Of a DNA stretch of 42,599 bases, positions 26,885-36,179 are shown piece by piece. A model generated the notes under the pieces. That model did not search any database, had not been told where the DNA came from, and saw only the letters and a list, made by a program, of their open reading frames with translations. Source of the DNA: Actinospica acidithermotolerans (lineage in GTDB: Bacteria; Actinomycetota; Actinomycetes; Streptomycetales; Catenulisporaceae); assembly GCF_018139625.1 (NCBI RefSeq), contig NZ_JAGSOH010000064.1, positions 1-42,599 on the forward strand. Reading direction: 5' to 3'. Made by a program: the position numbers and the translations under genes. The first letter of the stretch is position 1, and each line of letters opens with the position of its first letter.

Positions 26885-28960
26885 CTACTTGCGAACCCAG
26901 ACGTAGGACCAGGCGGGCCCGCCGCTGGTCGGGGTGTAGATCTTCGCGGCCAGCCGGTAGATCGGCGAGTTGTAGAGAGCCTGGGCGATGGCCTGCTCCG
27001 CCCCCGGGTTCGCGCTGAAGTCGTAGCTGACGACCTGGAAGTAGCCGGCCTGGATGGCATCGGCGTAGGCGGCGTCGCCGGTGATGTACTTACCCTGCTC
27101 GTCCCACCAGCCGAAGGAGAAGGCGTCGGTGATCTGCGAGGGCTCCGCGTACGGGTCGCCGCGCAGCAGGTAGATCGCGTTGGGTCCGTCGGCGAACAGG
27201 TAGTGCGCACCGGGCTTCTGGTACTTCACCAGCGCGGCGACCGCGGCGTACGAGTTCGTCCAGCTGTGGAACATCGACAGGGACTGGCCCATGCCGAGCG
27301 CGAAGGTCAGTACCAGTACGCCGATGCCGAGTTGCACGCGGTGGAAGTGCGGCCCGACGATGCGCACGAGGCCGTAGCCAGCCAGCGGCGCCGCGAAGAA
27401 CAGCCCGAAGCCGACGTGCTTCTGGAGCGAGACCGCAGTGTGCAGATGCGCTTGGTAGAGCGGGGCCAGCAATGCGGTGCCGGCCAGCAAGACGGCCAGC
27501 GCCGTGCGCTGCCAGCGGTCCGGCGAGACCGCCGGATGGGCGTGCCGCCGCGGAAGCCTTACCACGAACACGGCGCCGATCAGCGCAATGACGAAGACGA
27601 CGCCGATGTACTGGCCCGCCTGCTTCATCACGAGCGTCAAGGTGTCCGTGCCGTGGGCCCGGTTCGTCGTGGTCGCGCTGATACCTGCCGCCGCCGACGT
27701 GCCGGCGAGCCGGTACCCGGTGTAGAGGACGCAGGCCGTGCCGAGGCTCAGCGCGATCGGCCGGATCACGGCCCAGGCTCGGGAATACGGCGCGGCCGCC
27801 AGGAACGCGAGGACGAAGATGGTCGGCACGAACAGCAGCGAAACGTATTTCGTGCCCACCGCGAGCGCGGCGGGGAAGACCGCCAGCAGATAGAACGGGT
27901 AGTTGCTCGCGGCGAAGCGCACGACGAGGAACGTCGCGAGGGCCAGCAGGAACAGTGCGGGCGCGTCGTACGTGGCGAGACCGCCGAGGAAGAGCGTCGG
28001 CTCGGTGCACGAGAAGAGCGCCGCGGCGCACAGGCCGGCCCGCGTGCCGAACAGCCGCCGGGTGATCAGGTACAGCAGTCCCGTGGTGGCGAGCATGAAC
28101 AGCAGGCTGAGCAGGCGCGCCGCGAAGATGCCGCCGATCTGGTCGGCCAGCGCGCCGAGCGGCGGGTAGAGCACGGGGGCGCCGGAGAAGTACGACCAGA
28201 AGTCGATTCCGGTGGACGTGCCGTGGAGCATGTGGGCCAGCTCGAGGTGTCCCGAGTACAGGTAGAGCGACTCGTCCACGAACGGGGAGTTGTTGTTGCG
28301 CAGCGAGAGCACCGCCTGGACGGCCATGATCGACCCGACCAGCGCCCGGCGCGGCCAGGCGCCCGTCCAGAACCCGGGACGCTGGGACTTCGCGGCCTCG
28401 GAGTCGTCGTCCTCGATCTTGATCGCGCTGATCAGCTCGGTCTCGGCGTGCATGGCCTTGGCGCGCAGCGACTCCGGCCGCATCAGGACGCCGGTCTCGT
28501 CGAAGGGCACGTGGTCCTGCCAGCGCGGCGGCCCGTGGAAGCCGCCGTCGTCCGGCTTGCCGCCGGGCTGCTTGCCGCCGGCCGGCTTCGCGCCGCCGGG
28601 AGCCTGCGGTCGCGTGTCGGGCGCCGCGGGCTGCTCACCTGTTGCGGGCTGCGTACCCGCCGCGGGCTGCGCGGTTTCGGCCTCGACGTCGGCCGAGCCG
28701 TTCGCGGCGGTCGCCGACCGCGGCGGGGAGGCGAACTCCGGCGGCACCGGAATCGGCTCGCGCTGCGGGTGGATCACGGCGACCGCGGCGGGGATCACCT
28801 GGGTGCTGTCCGGATCGGCGTCGAGCGCGCCGGTTCCGGCGCCCGCCTCGTCACCGGGCTCGTCCATCCATTCGGCGAACCGGTCGCGCAGGGAGGGCTG
28901 CGCCGGCGACATCAGCCGCGTCTCGGCGGACGATTCCGTCTCGATTCCTTCGTCGCTCAT
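26885..28960 (-). CDS. PMT/ArnT-type membrane glycosyltransferase with long N-terminal tail
   Basis: A 691-residue GT-C fold protein and paralogue of the one at 10963-12576. It has an extra N-terminal region of about 185 residues rich in Pro, Ala, Gly and charged residues, likely cytoplasmic and disordered. The acidic catalytic pair follows in FVDESLYLYSGHLEL. Then come about ten or more membrane segments and a soluble C-terminal part. Shared blocks with the paralogue include YFSGAP-LYPPLGA, TLFLGGLATYDA, AVGTKY, TTTNRA and HLHTAVSLQKHVGFGL. It should use a polyprenyl-phosphate sugar at the outer face. The frame stays open upstream, but ATG 28960 is chosen: it overlaps the GH26 stop as ATGA, giving a coupled GT2-GH26-PMT operon. 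Confidence 0.87.
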   Translation of the reverse strand: MSDEGIETESSAETRLMSPAQPSLRDRFAEWMDEPGDEAGAGTGALDADPDSTQVIPAAVAVIHPQREPIPVPPEFASPPRSATAANGSADVEAETAQPAAGTQPATGEQPAAPDTRPQAPGGAKPAGGKQPGGKPDDGGFHGPPRWQDHVPFDETGVLMRPESLRAKAMHAETELISAIKIEDDDSEAAKSQRPGFWTGAWPRRALVGSIMAVQAVLSLRNNNSPFVDESLYLYSGHLELAHMLHGTSTGIDFWSYFSGAPVLYPPLGALADQIGGIFAARLLSLLFMLATTGLLYLITRRLFGTRAGLCAAALFSCTEPTLFLGGLATYDAPALFLLALATFLVVRFAASNYPFYLLAVFPAALAVGTKYVSLLFVPTIFVLAFLAAAPYSRAWAVIRPIALSLGTACVLYTGYRLAGTSAAAGISATTTNRAHGTDTLTLVMKQAGQYIGVVFVIALIGAVFVVRLPRRHAHPAVSPDRWQRTALAVLLAGTALLAPLYQAHLHTAVSLQKHVGFGLFFAAPLAGYGLVRIVGPHFHRVQLGIGVLVLTFALGMGQSLSMFHSWTNSYAAVAALVKYQKPGAHYLFADGPNAIYLLRGDPYAEPSQITDAFSFGWWDEQGKYITGDAAYADAIQAGYFQVVSYDFSANPGAEQAIAQALYNSPIYRLAAKIYTPTSGGPAWSYVWVRK

Positions 28961-30051
28961 TTGGCCGTCGTCACCGCCCCGCTGAAGTCGCCCGAGGACA
29001 GCGCGCTCTTGAACGCGCCCAGGAGCGTGGGACGGTTCTCGATCCGCCAGTCCCCGCCCTTGTCGAAGTCGTACCAGACGAACCCGACTATGTCGGAGTG
29101 CTGCTCCACCGCGTCGAAGAGCTGGGTCAGCGATTCGAGCTCGTGGGAGCCCGACTCCACCGCCGTCTCCGCGATGATGAACGGCTTCTTGGTGAACCCG
29201 CGGACCTCGGTGAGCGTCGGAAGGTAGAGGGAGGAGTAGGTGTTCGGGCCGTCCTGCGTCCAGTAGCCGGTGACCCCGACCCAGTCCACGTACGCGTCGC
29301 CGGGGTAGTAGTCGGCGAGATGCACGCTCGAGACGGGATAGATGTCGTTGGGGTCCCAGATCCAGATGACGTTGGTCGCGCCCTCGTCGGTGAAGATCTT
29401 GTGGATGTGCTGCCAGGCCGCGACGAACTCGGCGGCCGTGGTGCCGGTCGTTCCCCACGGGTACCAGTTGCCGTTGAACTCGTGGCCGAAGCTCAGCGCG
29501 ATCGGCACGTCCAGGGAGCGCACGGAGGCCGCGAACGCCTTGACGTACGTGTCGGAGGCGCCCGAGGCGATCTTCGCCAGCGCGGTGTTCCAGGGTTCCC
29601 ACACCACGAAGTCCAGCGCCCCGTAGGACCAGGCGTTGGAGGCCGCGGAGGTGTCGAACGAGGTCCCCCAGGCGACGTAGTGCCCGATGATGTCCGGCTT
29701 CGTGCCGACCCAGGAGGCGAACTGCTTGGCCGGCGTCAGCGACTCGGGGGCTCCGTTGATCTCGACACCGAGGTACTTCTTACCCGGCTGCAGCAGCGGG
29801 GAGACGTCGTAGGCCGGCTTGAGTCCGGCCGTGCTTCCGGCCGAGCCCTTCGCCTGCACCTGCCCGGCCCCCGTCCACAGCGGCGCGGGCCCGCTGCCCA
29901 CGGCGGTACCTCCGGCGACCGGATGGTACGGATCGTTCCAGTCCGCCGCCGAGGAGACGGTCGAACACGCGCAGAGCAGCGAGCCGAGAAGGGCCATCGC
30001 CGCCAGGAGGATGGGCACCCGCCGGCGCCCGGTCGTTCCGTGCCGCATCAT
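28957..30051 (-). CDS. GH26-type glycoside hydrolase lipoprotein
   Basis: A 364-residue predicted extracellular lipoprotein. The signal sequence has the hydrophobic stretch VPILLAAMALLGSLL and a lipobox LCAC with C29 as anchor; Cys at -2 is unusual. The GH26 domain (about 90-350) has both catalytic glutamates: H190-E191 in SFGHEFNGNWYPWG (acid/base) and E295 in FIIAETAVES (nucleophile). ATG 30051 overlaps the stop of the GT2 gene as ATGA, and its own stop overlaps the PMT start in the same way. It is the probable chain-cutting partner of the GT2 synthase, comparable in role to the cellulases in cellulose operons. The polymer is unidentified; beta-mannan or mixed-linkage glucan are typical for GH26. 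Confidence 0.88.
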   Translation of the reverse strand: MMRHGTTGRRRVPILLAAMALLGSLLCACSTVSSAADWNDPYHPVAGGTAVGSGPAPLWTGAGQVQAKGSAGSTAGLKPAYDVSPLLQPGKKYLGVEINGAPESLTPAKQFASWVGTKPDIIGHYVAWGTSFDTSAASNAWSYGALDFVVWEPWNTALAKIASGASDTYVKAFAASVRSLDVPIALSFGHEFNGNWYPWGTTGTTAAEFVAAWQHIHKIFTDEGATNVIWIWDPNDIYPVSSVHLADYYPGDAYVDWVGVTGYWTQDGPNTYSSLYLPTLTEVRGFTKKPFIIAETAVESGSHELESLTQLFDAVEQHSDIVGFVWYDFDKGGDWRIENRPTLLGAFKSALSSGDFSGAVTTAK

Positions 30052-31691
30052 GCTTCTGCTTTCTGGGGTTGGCGCAGCACCCGCGCGGCCGTCGCCGCGT
30101 AGAACAGGCCGGAGGCGAGGAAGAGGGCGTAGTCGATCGGGTCCCCGTTCCTCATCCGCCACAGCGCCGTGCCGACCCAGGCCGCCGCCGTCACGCAGGT
30201 CCAGCCGATCATCCCGATCCAGAACCGGCGGTTGCGGCCCTGCTTCTTCGACGAGGAGCCGGTGGGCTGCCAGCCCATGCGCTTGTTGCGCAGCACGTCG
30301 TAGATCGTGAAGACGTGGGCCCAGCCGTAGACCATCCGGCACGCGTACGCCTCGAGCCGGTAGGGCGCGCGGTGCCACAGCGGGAAGAGCAGGCCGGCGT
30401 AGATGAGCCCGGGGATGACCCACACCAGGTTCGCCACGCGCATCTCCTGCGGCCAGAAGATCATCAGCGCCATCGGCACCAGTGGGACGATGAACGTCGC
30501 CAGGGCCGTGTGGACGTAGTAGAAGAACCCCGACAGGTAGCTCAGCCGCACGCGCCAGGGCAGCTTCGTGCCCCAGAACTTCCTGCTGCCGAGCATGCTC
30601 ATGTTGCCGGAGCACCACCGGTACTGCTGGTTGACGTAGGCGGCGACGTTGTCGGGGCACACGCCGGTGGACAGCGCGAGCGGGAGGTAGCTCAGCCGCC
30701 AGCCCTTGGTGTACAGGTCGAAGCCGGTGTGCACGTCCTCGGAGTGCTCGATCAGCGTCATGCCGCCGTTGGCCTCGAGCGCGGCCCTGCGGTAGACGGC
30801 GCACGTGCCCACGCAGATCGCGCCGTCGTAGTTGGACAGCGAGGTCTGGATGTTGCGGTAGAACAGCTCCTGCACGGCTCCCGCGCCGCGCTCGAGCCAG
30901 CTCTGCTGGTCCAGCACCCGGAAGAACTGCGGGGTCTGCACGATGCCGAGCGTCGGGTCCGCCTCCATGTGCGGCAGGATCTCGTCGAGGAAGTCCGGCC
31001 GCGGCGCGAAGTCGGCGTCGAGCAGCAGGATGTACGGCGCGTGCGAGATGCGGTAGCCGTAAAGCAGGTTGCCGGCCTTCTTGTACCAGCCGCGGTTGGC
31101 CCGGCCGGCGTAGACGAACCCGAACTCCCCGGCCATCCGCTGCAGCTTGGGGCTGGAGGAGTCGTCCAGCACGTACGCGGTGACCCGGCCCTTGTAGTGC
31201 TCGCGCAGGGCGGCGACGTTCTCCCAGGTGTTGCGCAGCACCTCGACCGGCTCGCCGCAGACCGGGAGCAGCACGTCGACGGCGGGGTAGGACTCCGGGG
31301 CCCAGGCGGCCGCGAGCCTGCGATGGCCGGCTATGTCGAATTCCGGTGCGGTCGCCGTCACCACCTGCGAGATCAGAAAGTAGACGACGGTGAAGCCGAG
31401 GAACGGAACGTAAGACCACATCCACGGAGAGAGCCGCGTCATCAGGATCTGGCTGTATACGAGTGCAATGAAGCTCAGCGAGGAAAAGATCAGCAGGATC
31501 CTGTTGCCGCGTCTCGCGTACGAGTATTTCTCCTGGTCGTCCGGGGGGACCGGAAGCAACCCGCCCTCATCGTGGCGCACAATCGCCGGATTCGCCGGCG
31601 GCCTCGTCGCGGCGGCGGGACCTTCATATGCCGCCGAGGGTCTGCGTGACCGTTTTGCCTGGCCGCGCCGCGTGCCGAGGGCTTCAGACAT
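30048..31691 (-). CDS. cellulose-synthase-like GT2 glycosyltransferase
   Basis: A 547-residue processive beta-glycan synthase candidate. Two N-terminal membrane segments (about 64-84 and 92-112) precede the GT2 domain with D176-D177, D225-x-D227, S317-E-D319 and Q355-Q-Y-R-W359, the full catalytic and acceptor-site set (SED replaces TED). At least four membrane segments follow (about 375-540). There is no PilZ domain, so direct c-di-GMP control is not evident. ATG 31691 starts the operon GT2-GH26-PMT; only a weak GAAG lies upstream. It is divergent from the SDR gene across 240 bp. It differs from the GT2 at 8070 in motifs and lacks the fused GH26-like domain, so the two may make different polymers. 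Confidence 0.9.
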   Translation of the reverse strand: MSEALGTRRGQAKRSRRPSAAYEGPAAATRPPANPAIVRHDEGGLLPVPPDDQEKYSYARRGNRILLIFSSLSFIALVYSQILMTRLSPWMWSYVPFLGFTVVYFLISQVVTATAPEFDIAGHRRLAAAWAPESYPAVDVLLPVCGEPVEVLRNTWENVAALREHYKGRVTAYVLDDSSSPKLQRMAGEFGFVYAGRANRGWYKKAGNLLYGYRISHAPYILLLDADFAPRPDFLDEILPHMEADPTLGIVQTPQFFRVLDQQSWLERGAGAVQELFYRNIQTSLSNYDGAICVGTCAVYRRAALEANGGMTLIEHSEDVHTGFDLYTKGWRLSYLPLALSTGVCPDNVAAYVNQQYRWCSGNMSMLGSRKFWGTKLPWRVRLSYLSGFFYYVHTALATFIVPLVPMALMIFWPQEMRVANLVWVIPGLIYAGLLFPLWHRAPYRLEAYACRMVYGWAHVFTIYDVLRNKRMGWQPTGSSSKKQGRNRRFWIGMIGWTCVTAAAWVGTALWRMRNGDPIDYALFLASGLFYAATAARVLRQPQKAEA

Positions 31692-31931
31692 GAAGCTTCG
31701 TGTCCCCTCATGAACCGTTTCTGAGCTGTTCTCACGAGCTGCTGGGTCGAGATGCTACCGTGTGCGCCGGGTAAGCAGATCCCGCAACCGGAAATTTCCC
31801 GACGCGCCGGGGTGGGTGGACGCATCCTGTGCTAGCTTCGTAATTCTTCGGTGCCGCAGTGTAGCGGCAGTGGTGTGCGGCCGTCGCCCGGCTAACCGCC
31901 GCGGGCACGGACCTGCGTTGGGGAGGACACT
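31692..31931. promoter_or_regulatory. 240-bp divergent region between the GT2 operon and the SDR gene
   Basis: It contains the perfect palindrome GGAAATTTCC (31790-31799) near its middle and an inverted repeat TGCCGC/GCGGCA (31852-31869). TGGACG (31817-31822) and TAATTC 18 bp later could be a promoter for the SDR gene, but the match is weak. Shared control of the two transcripts is plausible. Confidence 0.4.
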
Positions 31932-33287
31932 GTGAGAAGCATCAATGAGCTGCTGGGCGATCTCCGAGCAACGGCGCCCCCGCAGGCCGCGGAGCTCTCG
32001 GCGGCGCAGGTGGAGCGGCTGCGCACGCTGACCAGGGAGCTGCTCGAGCTCAAGCCGCAGTCGCTGGCCGAGTACCGCCGCTTCGAGGGTGTCCGCACCC
32101 GATGTATCGATCTGCCGAAGCAGGAAATCGCGGCACACGTCGAGGGAGCGACGATCCTGGTGACCGGCGGTACCGGCTGCATCGGCCGGGTGCTGCTCGG
32201 CCAGCTGCTGCCGCACCGCCCCGCCCGGCTGGTGAGCCTCAGCCGCGGACGCACCGCCCTGCCGCGTATCGACGGCGTCGAATTCGTCTACGGAGACGTC
32301 CGCTACCGCTCCAGCCTCGACGAGGTCTTCGCGGAGATCCGGCCGGACATCGTCTTCCACGTCGCCGCGCAGCGCAACCCGGGCCTGGCCGAGGTCGAGG
32401 TGCTGCGCACCGTGGCCACCAACGTTTTCGGCACGCGCAACGTCCTGCAGGCCGCGGCGCGCTGCGGCGCCGGCACCGTGGTGACCGCCTCGACCGGCAA
32501 GGCCCTGCGGCCCTACTCGCCGGACGTCTACGCCGCCTCCAAGCGGATCGGCGAGTGGATCCTCGCGAGGACCGCCGCGACCGGCGAGCTGCGCCTGGCC
32601 GCCTCCCGGTTCACGCACGTGGTCGATAATTCGATCATCGGCGAGCGGCTGCGCTCGTGGTGCGCGAAGGACGAGCCGATCCGGCTGCACAGCGCGGAGA
32701 TCGGCTTCTACATCCAGTCAGCGCTCGAGTCCGCGCAGCTGCTGCTCTGCGGCCTGCTCGACGCGCAGCCCGGCAACCTGCGGCTCAACGCCCTGCGCGA
32801 CCTGGACTGGCCCGCGAGCCTGCTCGAGGTCGCCCTCGGCGCCGTCGCGCACACCGGCTCGGCGGCCCCGGTCTACATCGCCGGGTACGACAGCGGCTAC
32901 GAGGAGCAGGCCTTCCCCGGCCTCTACGACCCGATGACCGCCGGCGACGTCAGCCCGCTGATCAACGTGTTCGAGGCCATCGGCGCCAAGGCCGCCGCCT
33001 CCGAGCAGGTCGACATGTTCATCCCGGACGTGCTGAGCGACGACGAGCCGGCGCAGCGCGCCCTCGCCGAGCTCGAGTCCGTCTGCGTCCCCGCGCTGAC
33101 CGGCGAACCCGACCCCTGCGTCGTGCGCCAGAAGCTCGACGAGCTCTCCTGGGCCCTGCTGGACGCGACGGTCGTCGAGATCCCCAGCCAGTCCCGCGCC
33201 CGCGCCGTACGGCTCGCCGAGCGCTCGGTCGCGACGCTTCCCGAACAGCATCCGCACCACCGGCTCCTCGGCACCCTGCGTCCGTGA
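31932..33287 (+). CDS. CapD/FlaA1-like NAD-dependent sugar epimerase/dehydratase
   Basis: A 451-residue protein of the extended SDR family. After about 70 helical residues comes the NAD-binding motif TGGTGCIG (78-85). The polysaccharide-biosynthesis-type active site is STGKALRPYSPDVYAASK, with S187, K190 and the pair Y200/K204. FlaA1/CapD proteins have STDKAVxP at the same place, so action on a nucleotide sugar such as UDP-GlcNAc is likely, although the reaction cannot be fixed. The C-terminal 150 residues are unlike standard CapD. GTG 31932 is preceded by GGGGAGGAC. It is divergent from the GT2-GH26-PMT operon and may provide its modified sugar donor. Confidence 0.82.
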   Translation: MRSINELLGDLRATAPPQAAELSAAQVERLRTLTRELLELKPQSLAEYRRFEGVRTRCIDLPKQEIAAHVEGATILVTGGTGCIGRVLLGQLLPHRPARLVSLSRGRTALPRIDGVEFVYGDVRYRSSLDEVFAEIRPDIVFHVAAQRNPGLAEVEVLRTVATNVFGTRNVLQAAARCGAGTVVTASTGKALRPYSPDVYAASKRIGEWILARTAATGELRLAASRFTHVVDNSIIGERLRSWCAKDEPIRLHSAEIGFYIQSALESAQLLLCGLLDAQPGNLRLNALRDLDWPASLLEVALGAVAHTGSAAPVYIAGYDSGYEEQAFPGLYDPMTAGDVSPLINVFEAIGAKAAASEQVDMFIPDVLSDDEPAQRALAELESVCVPALTGEPDPCVVRQKLDELSWALLDATVVEIPSQSRARAVRLAERSVATLPEQHPHHRLLGTLRP

Positions 33288-33313
33288 ACCGCGGGCATCG
33301 ATCGTAGGGCGGG

Positions 33314-33332
33314 CGGGCGCATACGGCGCCCG
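33314..33332. terminator. hairpin between convergent SDR and APH genes
   Basis: Arms CGGGCGC and GCGCCCG around an ATACG loop, 27 bp after the SDR stop. A smaller inverted repeat CCCTA/TAGGG follows at 33353-33364. No gene lies in the 116-bp gap. Confidence 0.6.
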
Positions 33333-33403
33333 TTCCGCATTTCGGGGCAACTCCCTATTTAGGGTCACCACGCGCCGATTCGCCATACCCGACCGTCCGC
33401 CGG

Positions 33404-34468
33404 TCAGGACCGTGCGACCGTCCAGCAGAGCCTTGAGCAGCACGCGAGCCGCGCCGGATCCGTCGGGGCCGCGGCCCAGGCCACGGCCTCGGCGCCGTGG
33501 TGCTCCGCGATGCCCCGCATGAACCCGCGGTCGGGGAAGTCCCCCTCCAGCAGGCGCAGCGGCCCGGCCGTCAGCGAGAGCCGCTGGACGAGCATGTAGA
33601 GCGCGAGGCGGTCTTCGTCCAGATCGCCGGCCGAAACATATCGGTAATCCGCGTGCGTACGCAGTCGAAGAAAGACGTGCTCCCATTCGACGTCGTAGTA
33701 CATGAGGTCTTCGATGTCGATGAGGACCGGCCGGCGGTCGCGGTCGACCAGGACGTGGTCGAGCCCGAGTTCGCCGTGGACGACGGAGTACTCGGCGCGC
33801 GGCCGGATCGCCGCCGCGAGGGCGTGGAGTCGTGCCTCCAGTTGGTCGTGCACCTTCGCGATACGCGGATCGCGCGCGGTGGCGTCCGCGAGACAGCGAA
33901 GGCCCCACGCGAGCGCGTCGGCTTCGCAGGAGCCTCCTCGGGACGTGCCGCCGCCGTCGACCAACGACACGTTGCCGTACGCCGGTGCACGGTAGTCGCG
34001 CATCGCCCTGAGACCTTCGGCCAGGCGCGCCATCGTCGGCGCGGCCCCCTCGGGATCGCGCGCGAGGAAACTCTCCAGGTTCCCGCCCGGGAAGTCCTCG
34101 ACGATCGCGAGGTCGGCCGGGGCGTACGTCCGGTCGCGGTCGACGAGGTAGAGCCCGGGGACGCGCAGGCCGAGCGATTCCAGGCGCGCGCGTGCGACTT
34201 CGAACAAGCCGAGCCCGTAGCCGGGCGAGAACGGATCGGCGAGATCGCCGTCCCCGTCGCCCGCTTCCGCCGCCGGCCAGTAGTTCTCCGAGGCCTCCCA
34301 CCGGTACGCGACCGCCGTCGTCTCGTCGTCCATGGTCAGCCGGTACACGCCCTTGCGGCTGCCGCCGGTCAGCCGCTCGACGCGTTCGAGCCGCCGCCCG
34401 CCGCCCAGCGCAGCCTGAGCCGCTCGCGCCAGTTCGTCCCGCGTCACGCTTCTCGGTGCCACCTCCAC
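33404..34468 (-). CDS. aminoglycoside-phosphotransferase-like (APH) kinase-fold protein
   Basis: A 354-residue protein with a kinase-like fold. The glycine-rich start is LTGGSRKGVYRL (33-44). The catalytic loop is HGELGLDH (231-238), where APH enzymes usually have HGDLHxxN, so the catalytic Asp is Glu and the metal-binding Asn is His. The metal motif IDIED (250-254) is kept. It could be a modified small-molecule kinase or a protein that binds substrate only; real antibiotic resistance is unsupported. GTG 34468 follows GGAGG closely. It lies downstream of glyS on the same strand, but a strong hairpin separates them. Confidence 0.75.
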   Translation of the reverse strand: MEVAPRSVTRDELARAAQAALGGGRRLERVERLTGGSRKGVYRLTMDDETTAVAYRWEASENYWPAAEAGDGDGDLADPFSPGYGLGLFEVARARLESLGLRVPGLYLVDRDRTYAPADLAIVEDFPGGNLESFLARDPEGAAPTMARLAEGLRAMRDYRAPAYGNVSLVDGGGTSRGGSCEADALAWGLRCLADATARDPRIAKVHDQLEARLHALAAAIRPRAEYSVVHGELGLDHVLVDRDRRPVLIDIEDLMYYDVEWEHVFLRLRTHADYRYVSAGDLDEDRLALYMLVQRLSLTAGPLRLLEGDFPDRGFMRGIAEHHGAEAVAWAAAPTDPARLACCSRLCWTVARS

Positions 34469-34517
34469 GCCCCTCCGCTTCGTCTCGGCTACCGACGGAG
34501 CCTACGGGAACGAACAT

Positions 34518-34563
34518 CGGGCCGTCCCGCGGATATCGATCCGCGGAACAGCCCGACGTCGGG
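34518..34563 (-). terminator. long interrupted hairpin after glyS
   Basis: The core CCGCGGAT-ATCG-ATCCGCGG is a perfect 8-bp stem, extended by outer pairs GT/AC and CGGGC/GCCCG (34518-34555) around single mismatches. The overlapping palindrome CCCGACGTCGGG ends at 34563. It lies 33 bp beyond the glyS stop and probably terminates glyS. Confidence 0.75.
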
Positions 34564-34595
34564 TGCCGCTGGGTGTCCTTGAGCGCCGCCGTGGG

Positions 34596-35978
34596 TCAGC
34601 AGCCCGGCAGGCGGGTGGCGAGGTAGGTCTCGACCTGGTCCAGCGAGACGCGCTCCTGGTGCATCGTGTCGCGCTCGCGGACGGTCACGGCGTTGTCCTC
34701 GAGGGTGTCGAAGTCGACCGTGACGCAGAACGGCGTGCCGATCTCGTCGTGGCGGCGGTAGCGGCGGCCGATGCCCTGGGCGTCGTCGAAGTCGACGTTC
34801 CAGTTGCGGCGCAGGTTGTTCGCCAGCTCCTTGGCCTTGGGGGACAGATCGGTGTTGCGCGAGAGCGGCAGCACGGCGACCTTGATCGGGGCCAGGCGCC
34901 GATCCAGCTTGAGCACCGCGCGCTTCTCCATCTTGCCCGCCGCGCTCAGCGCCTCCTCCTCGACGTACGCGTCGAGCAGGAACGCCAGCATCGCCCGGTT
35001 CACGCCCGCGGCCGGCTCGATCACGAACGGGGTGAACCGCTCGTTGTTCGGCTGGTCGAAGTACGACAGGTCCTGGCCGGAGGCCTTCGAGTGCGTGGTC
35101 AGGTCGAAGTCGGTCCGGTTCGCGATGCCCTCGAGCTCGCCGAACTCGTTGCCGCCGAACTGGAAGCGGTACTCGATGTCGACGGTCCGCTTCGAGTAGT
35201 GCGACAGCTTCTCCTTCGGGTGCTCGTACAGCCGCAGGTTCTCCGCCGAGACGCCGAGGCCGGTGTACCAGTCGAAGCGCTCCTGGATCCAGTACTCGTG
35301 CCACTTCTCGTCCTCGCCGGGGCGGACGAAGAACTCCATCTCCATCTGCTCGAACTCGCGGGTGCGGAAGATGAAGTTGCCCGGGGTGATCTCGTTGCGG
35401 AAGGACTTGCCGATCTGGCCGATGCCGAACGGGATCTTGCGGCGGCTGGACTCGAGCACGTTCTTATAGGACACGAAGATGCCCTGCGCGGTCTCGGGCC
35501 GCAGGTAGTGCAGGCCGGAGCCGTCGGCCACCGCGCCGAGGTGCGTGGTGAGCATGCCGTTGAACTGCTTGGGCTCGGTGAACTGGCCCTTCACGCCGCA
35601 GTTGGGGCAGTTGACGTCGGCCAGGCCGTGCTCGGGCGCGTGCTTGTGCTTGGCCTCGTACGCCTCTTCGAGGTGGTCGGCGCGGTACCGCTTGTGGCAG
35701 GAGAGGCACTCGGTCAGCGGGTCGGTGAACTCCTTGACGTGGCCGGAGGCCTCCCAGACCTCGCGCGCCAGGATCACCGAGGAGTCCAGGCCGACGACAT
35801 CCTCCCGGCCGCGCACCATCGCCTGCCACCACTGGCGCTTGATGTTCTCCTTCAGCTCCACGCCGAGCGGGCCGTAGTCGTACGCGGCGCGCGAGCCGCC
35901 GTAGATCTCGCTGGAGGGGAAGACGATGCCCCTGGCCTTGGCCAGTCGGACGATGGTTTCGATCTTGTCGGCGGCCAC
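34596..35978 (-). CDS. glyS: glycyl-tRNA synthetase (class II, single-chain alpha2 type)
   Basis: Charges tRNA-Gly with glycine. The 460-residue protein matches the bacterial/eukaryotic-type single-chain enzyme. The start [28 protein letters not shown] in character is followed by YDYGPLG; a zinc site is formed by CLSC and CPNC (about 91-131). Class II motif 2 is around [26 protein letters not shown], motif 3 around [18 protein letters not shown], and an anticodon-binding domain ends the protein. GTG 35978 has GAGGAA nine bases upstream. It is divergent from zur, a neighbourhood also seen in Streptomyces, where glyS lies near the zur-znu genes. Confidence 0.97.
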   Translation of the reverse strand: MAADKIETIVRLAKARGIVFPSSEIYGGSRAAYDYGPLGVELKENIKRQWWQAMVRGREDVVGLDSSVILAREVWEASGHVKEFTDPLTECLSCHKRYRADHLEEAYEAKHKHAPEHGLADVNCPNCGVKGQFTEPKQFNGMLTTHLGAVADGSGLHYLRPETAQGIFVSYKNVLESSRRKIPFGIGQIGKSFRNEITPGNFIFRTREFEQMEMEFFVRPGEDEKWHEYWIQERFDWYTGLGVSAENLRLYEHPKEKLSHYSKRTVDIEYRFQFGGNEFGELEGIANRTDFDLTTHSKASGQDLSYFDQPNNERFTPFVIEPAAGVNRAMLAFLLDAYVEEEALSAAGKMEKRAVLKLDRRLAPIKVAVLPLSRNTDLSPKAKELANNLRRNWNVDFDDAQGIGRRYRRHDEIGTPFCVTVDFDTLEDNAVTVRERDTMHQERVSLDQVETYLATRLPGC

Positions 35979-36131
35979 GATGATTCATTCCTCTTTTTTC
36001 CGCCATCACGCCCGGCTGGCGTGCGGTCTTGCCGCATCGTACCGGGCGCGTCCGAGGGGTCGCCAACGAGATGACCCGCTGCTCGCGCGCCTCGCGCGGC
36101 CCGCCGGTCGAACGCGCGGGCGTCCGGTGAG

Positions 36132-36154
36132 TGGCACAATGAGGGATTGCGCCA
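36132..36154. promoter_or_regulatory. inverted repeat upstream of zur
   Basis: Arms TGGCACAAT and ATTGCGCCA (one mismatch) around GAGGG, ending 25 bp before the zur start. It does not match the usual Streptomyces Zur box pattern (TGA-rich with an AT centre), so it may serve another factor or be part of the promoter. Confidence 0.45.
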
Positions 36155-36179
36155 TACGGAGCTGAAGCGAGGAGTACCG

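Noticed and set aside
28961-29602. An N-terminal extension of the PMT-type protein at 26885
   Set aside because: It is a shadow of the GH26 gene; ATG 28960 gives the same ATGA overlap seen at the previous gene junction.
33404-34468. Aminoglycoside resistance gene
   Set aside because: The fold is APH-like, but the catalytic loop departs from resistance enzymes and the context is housekeeping.
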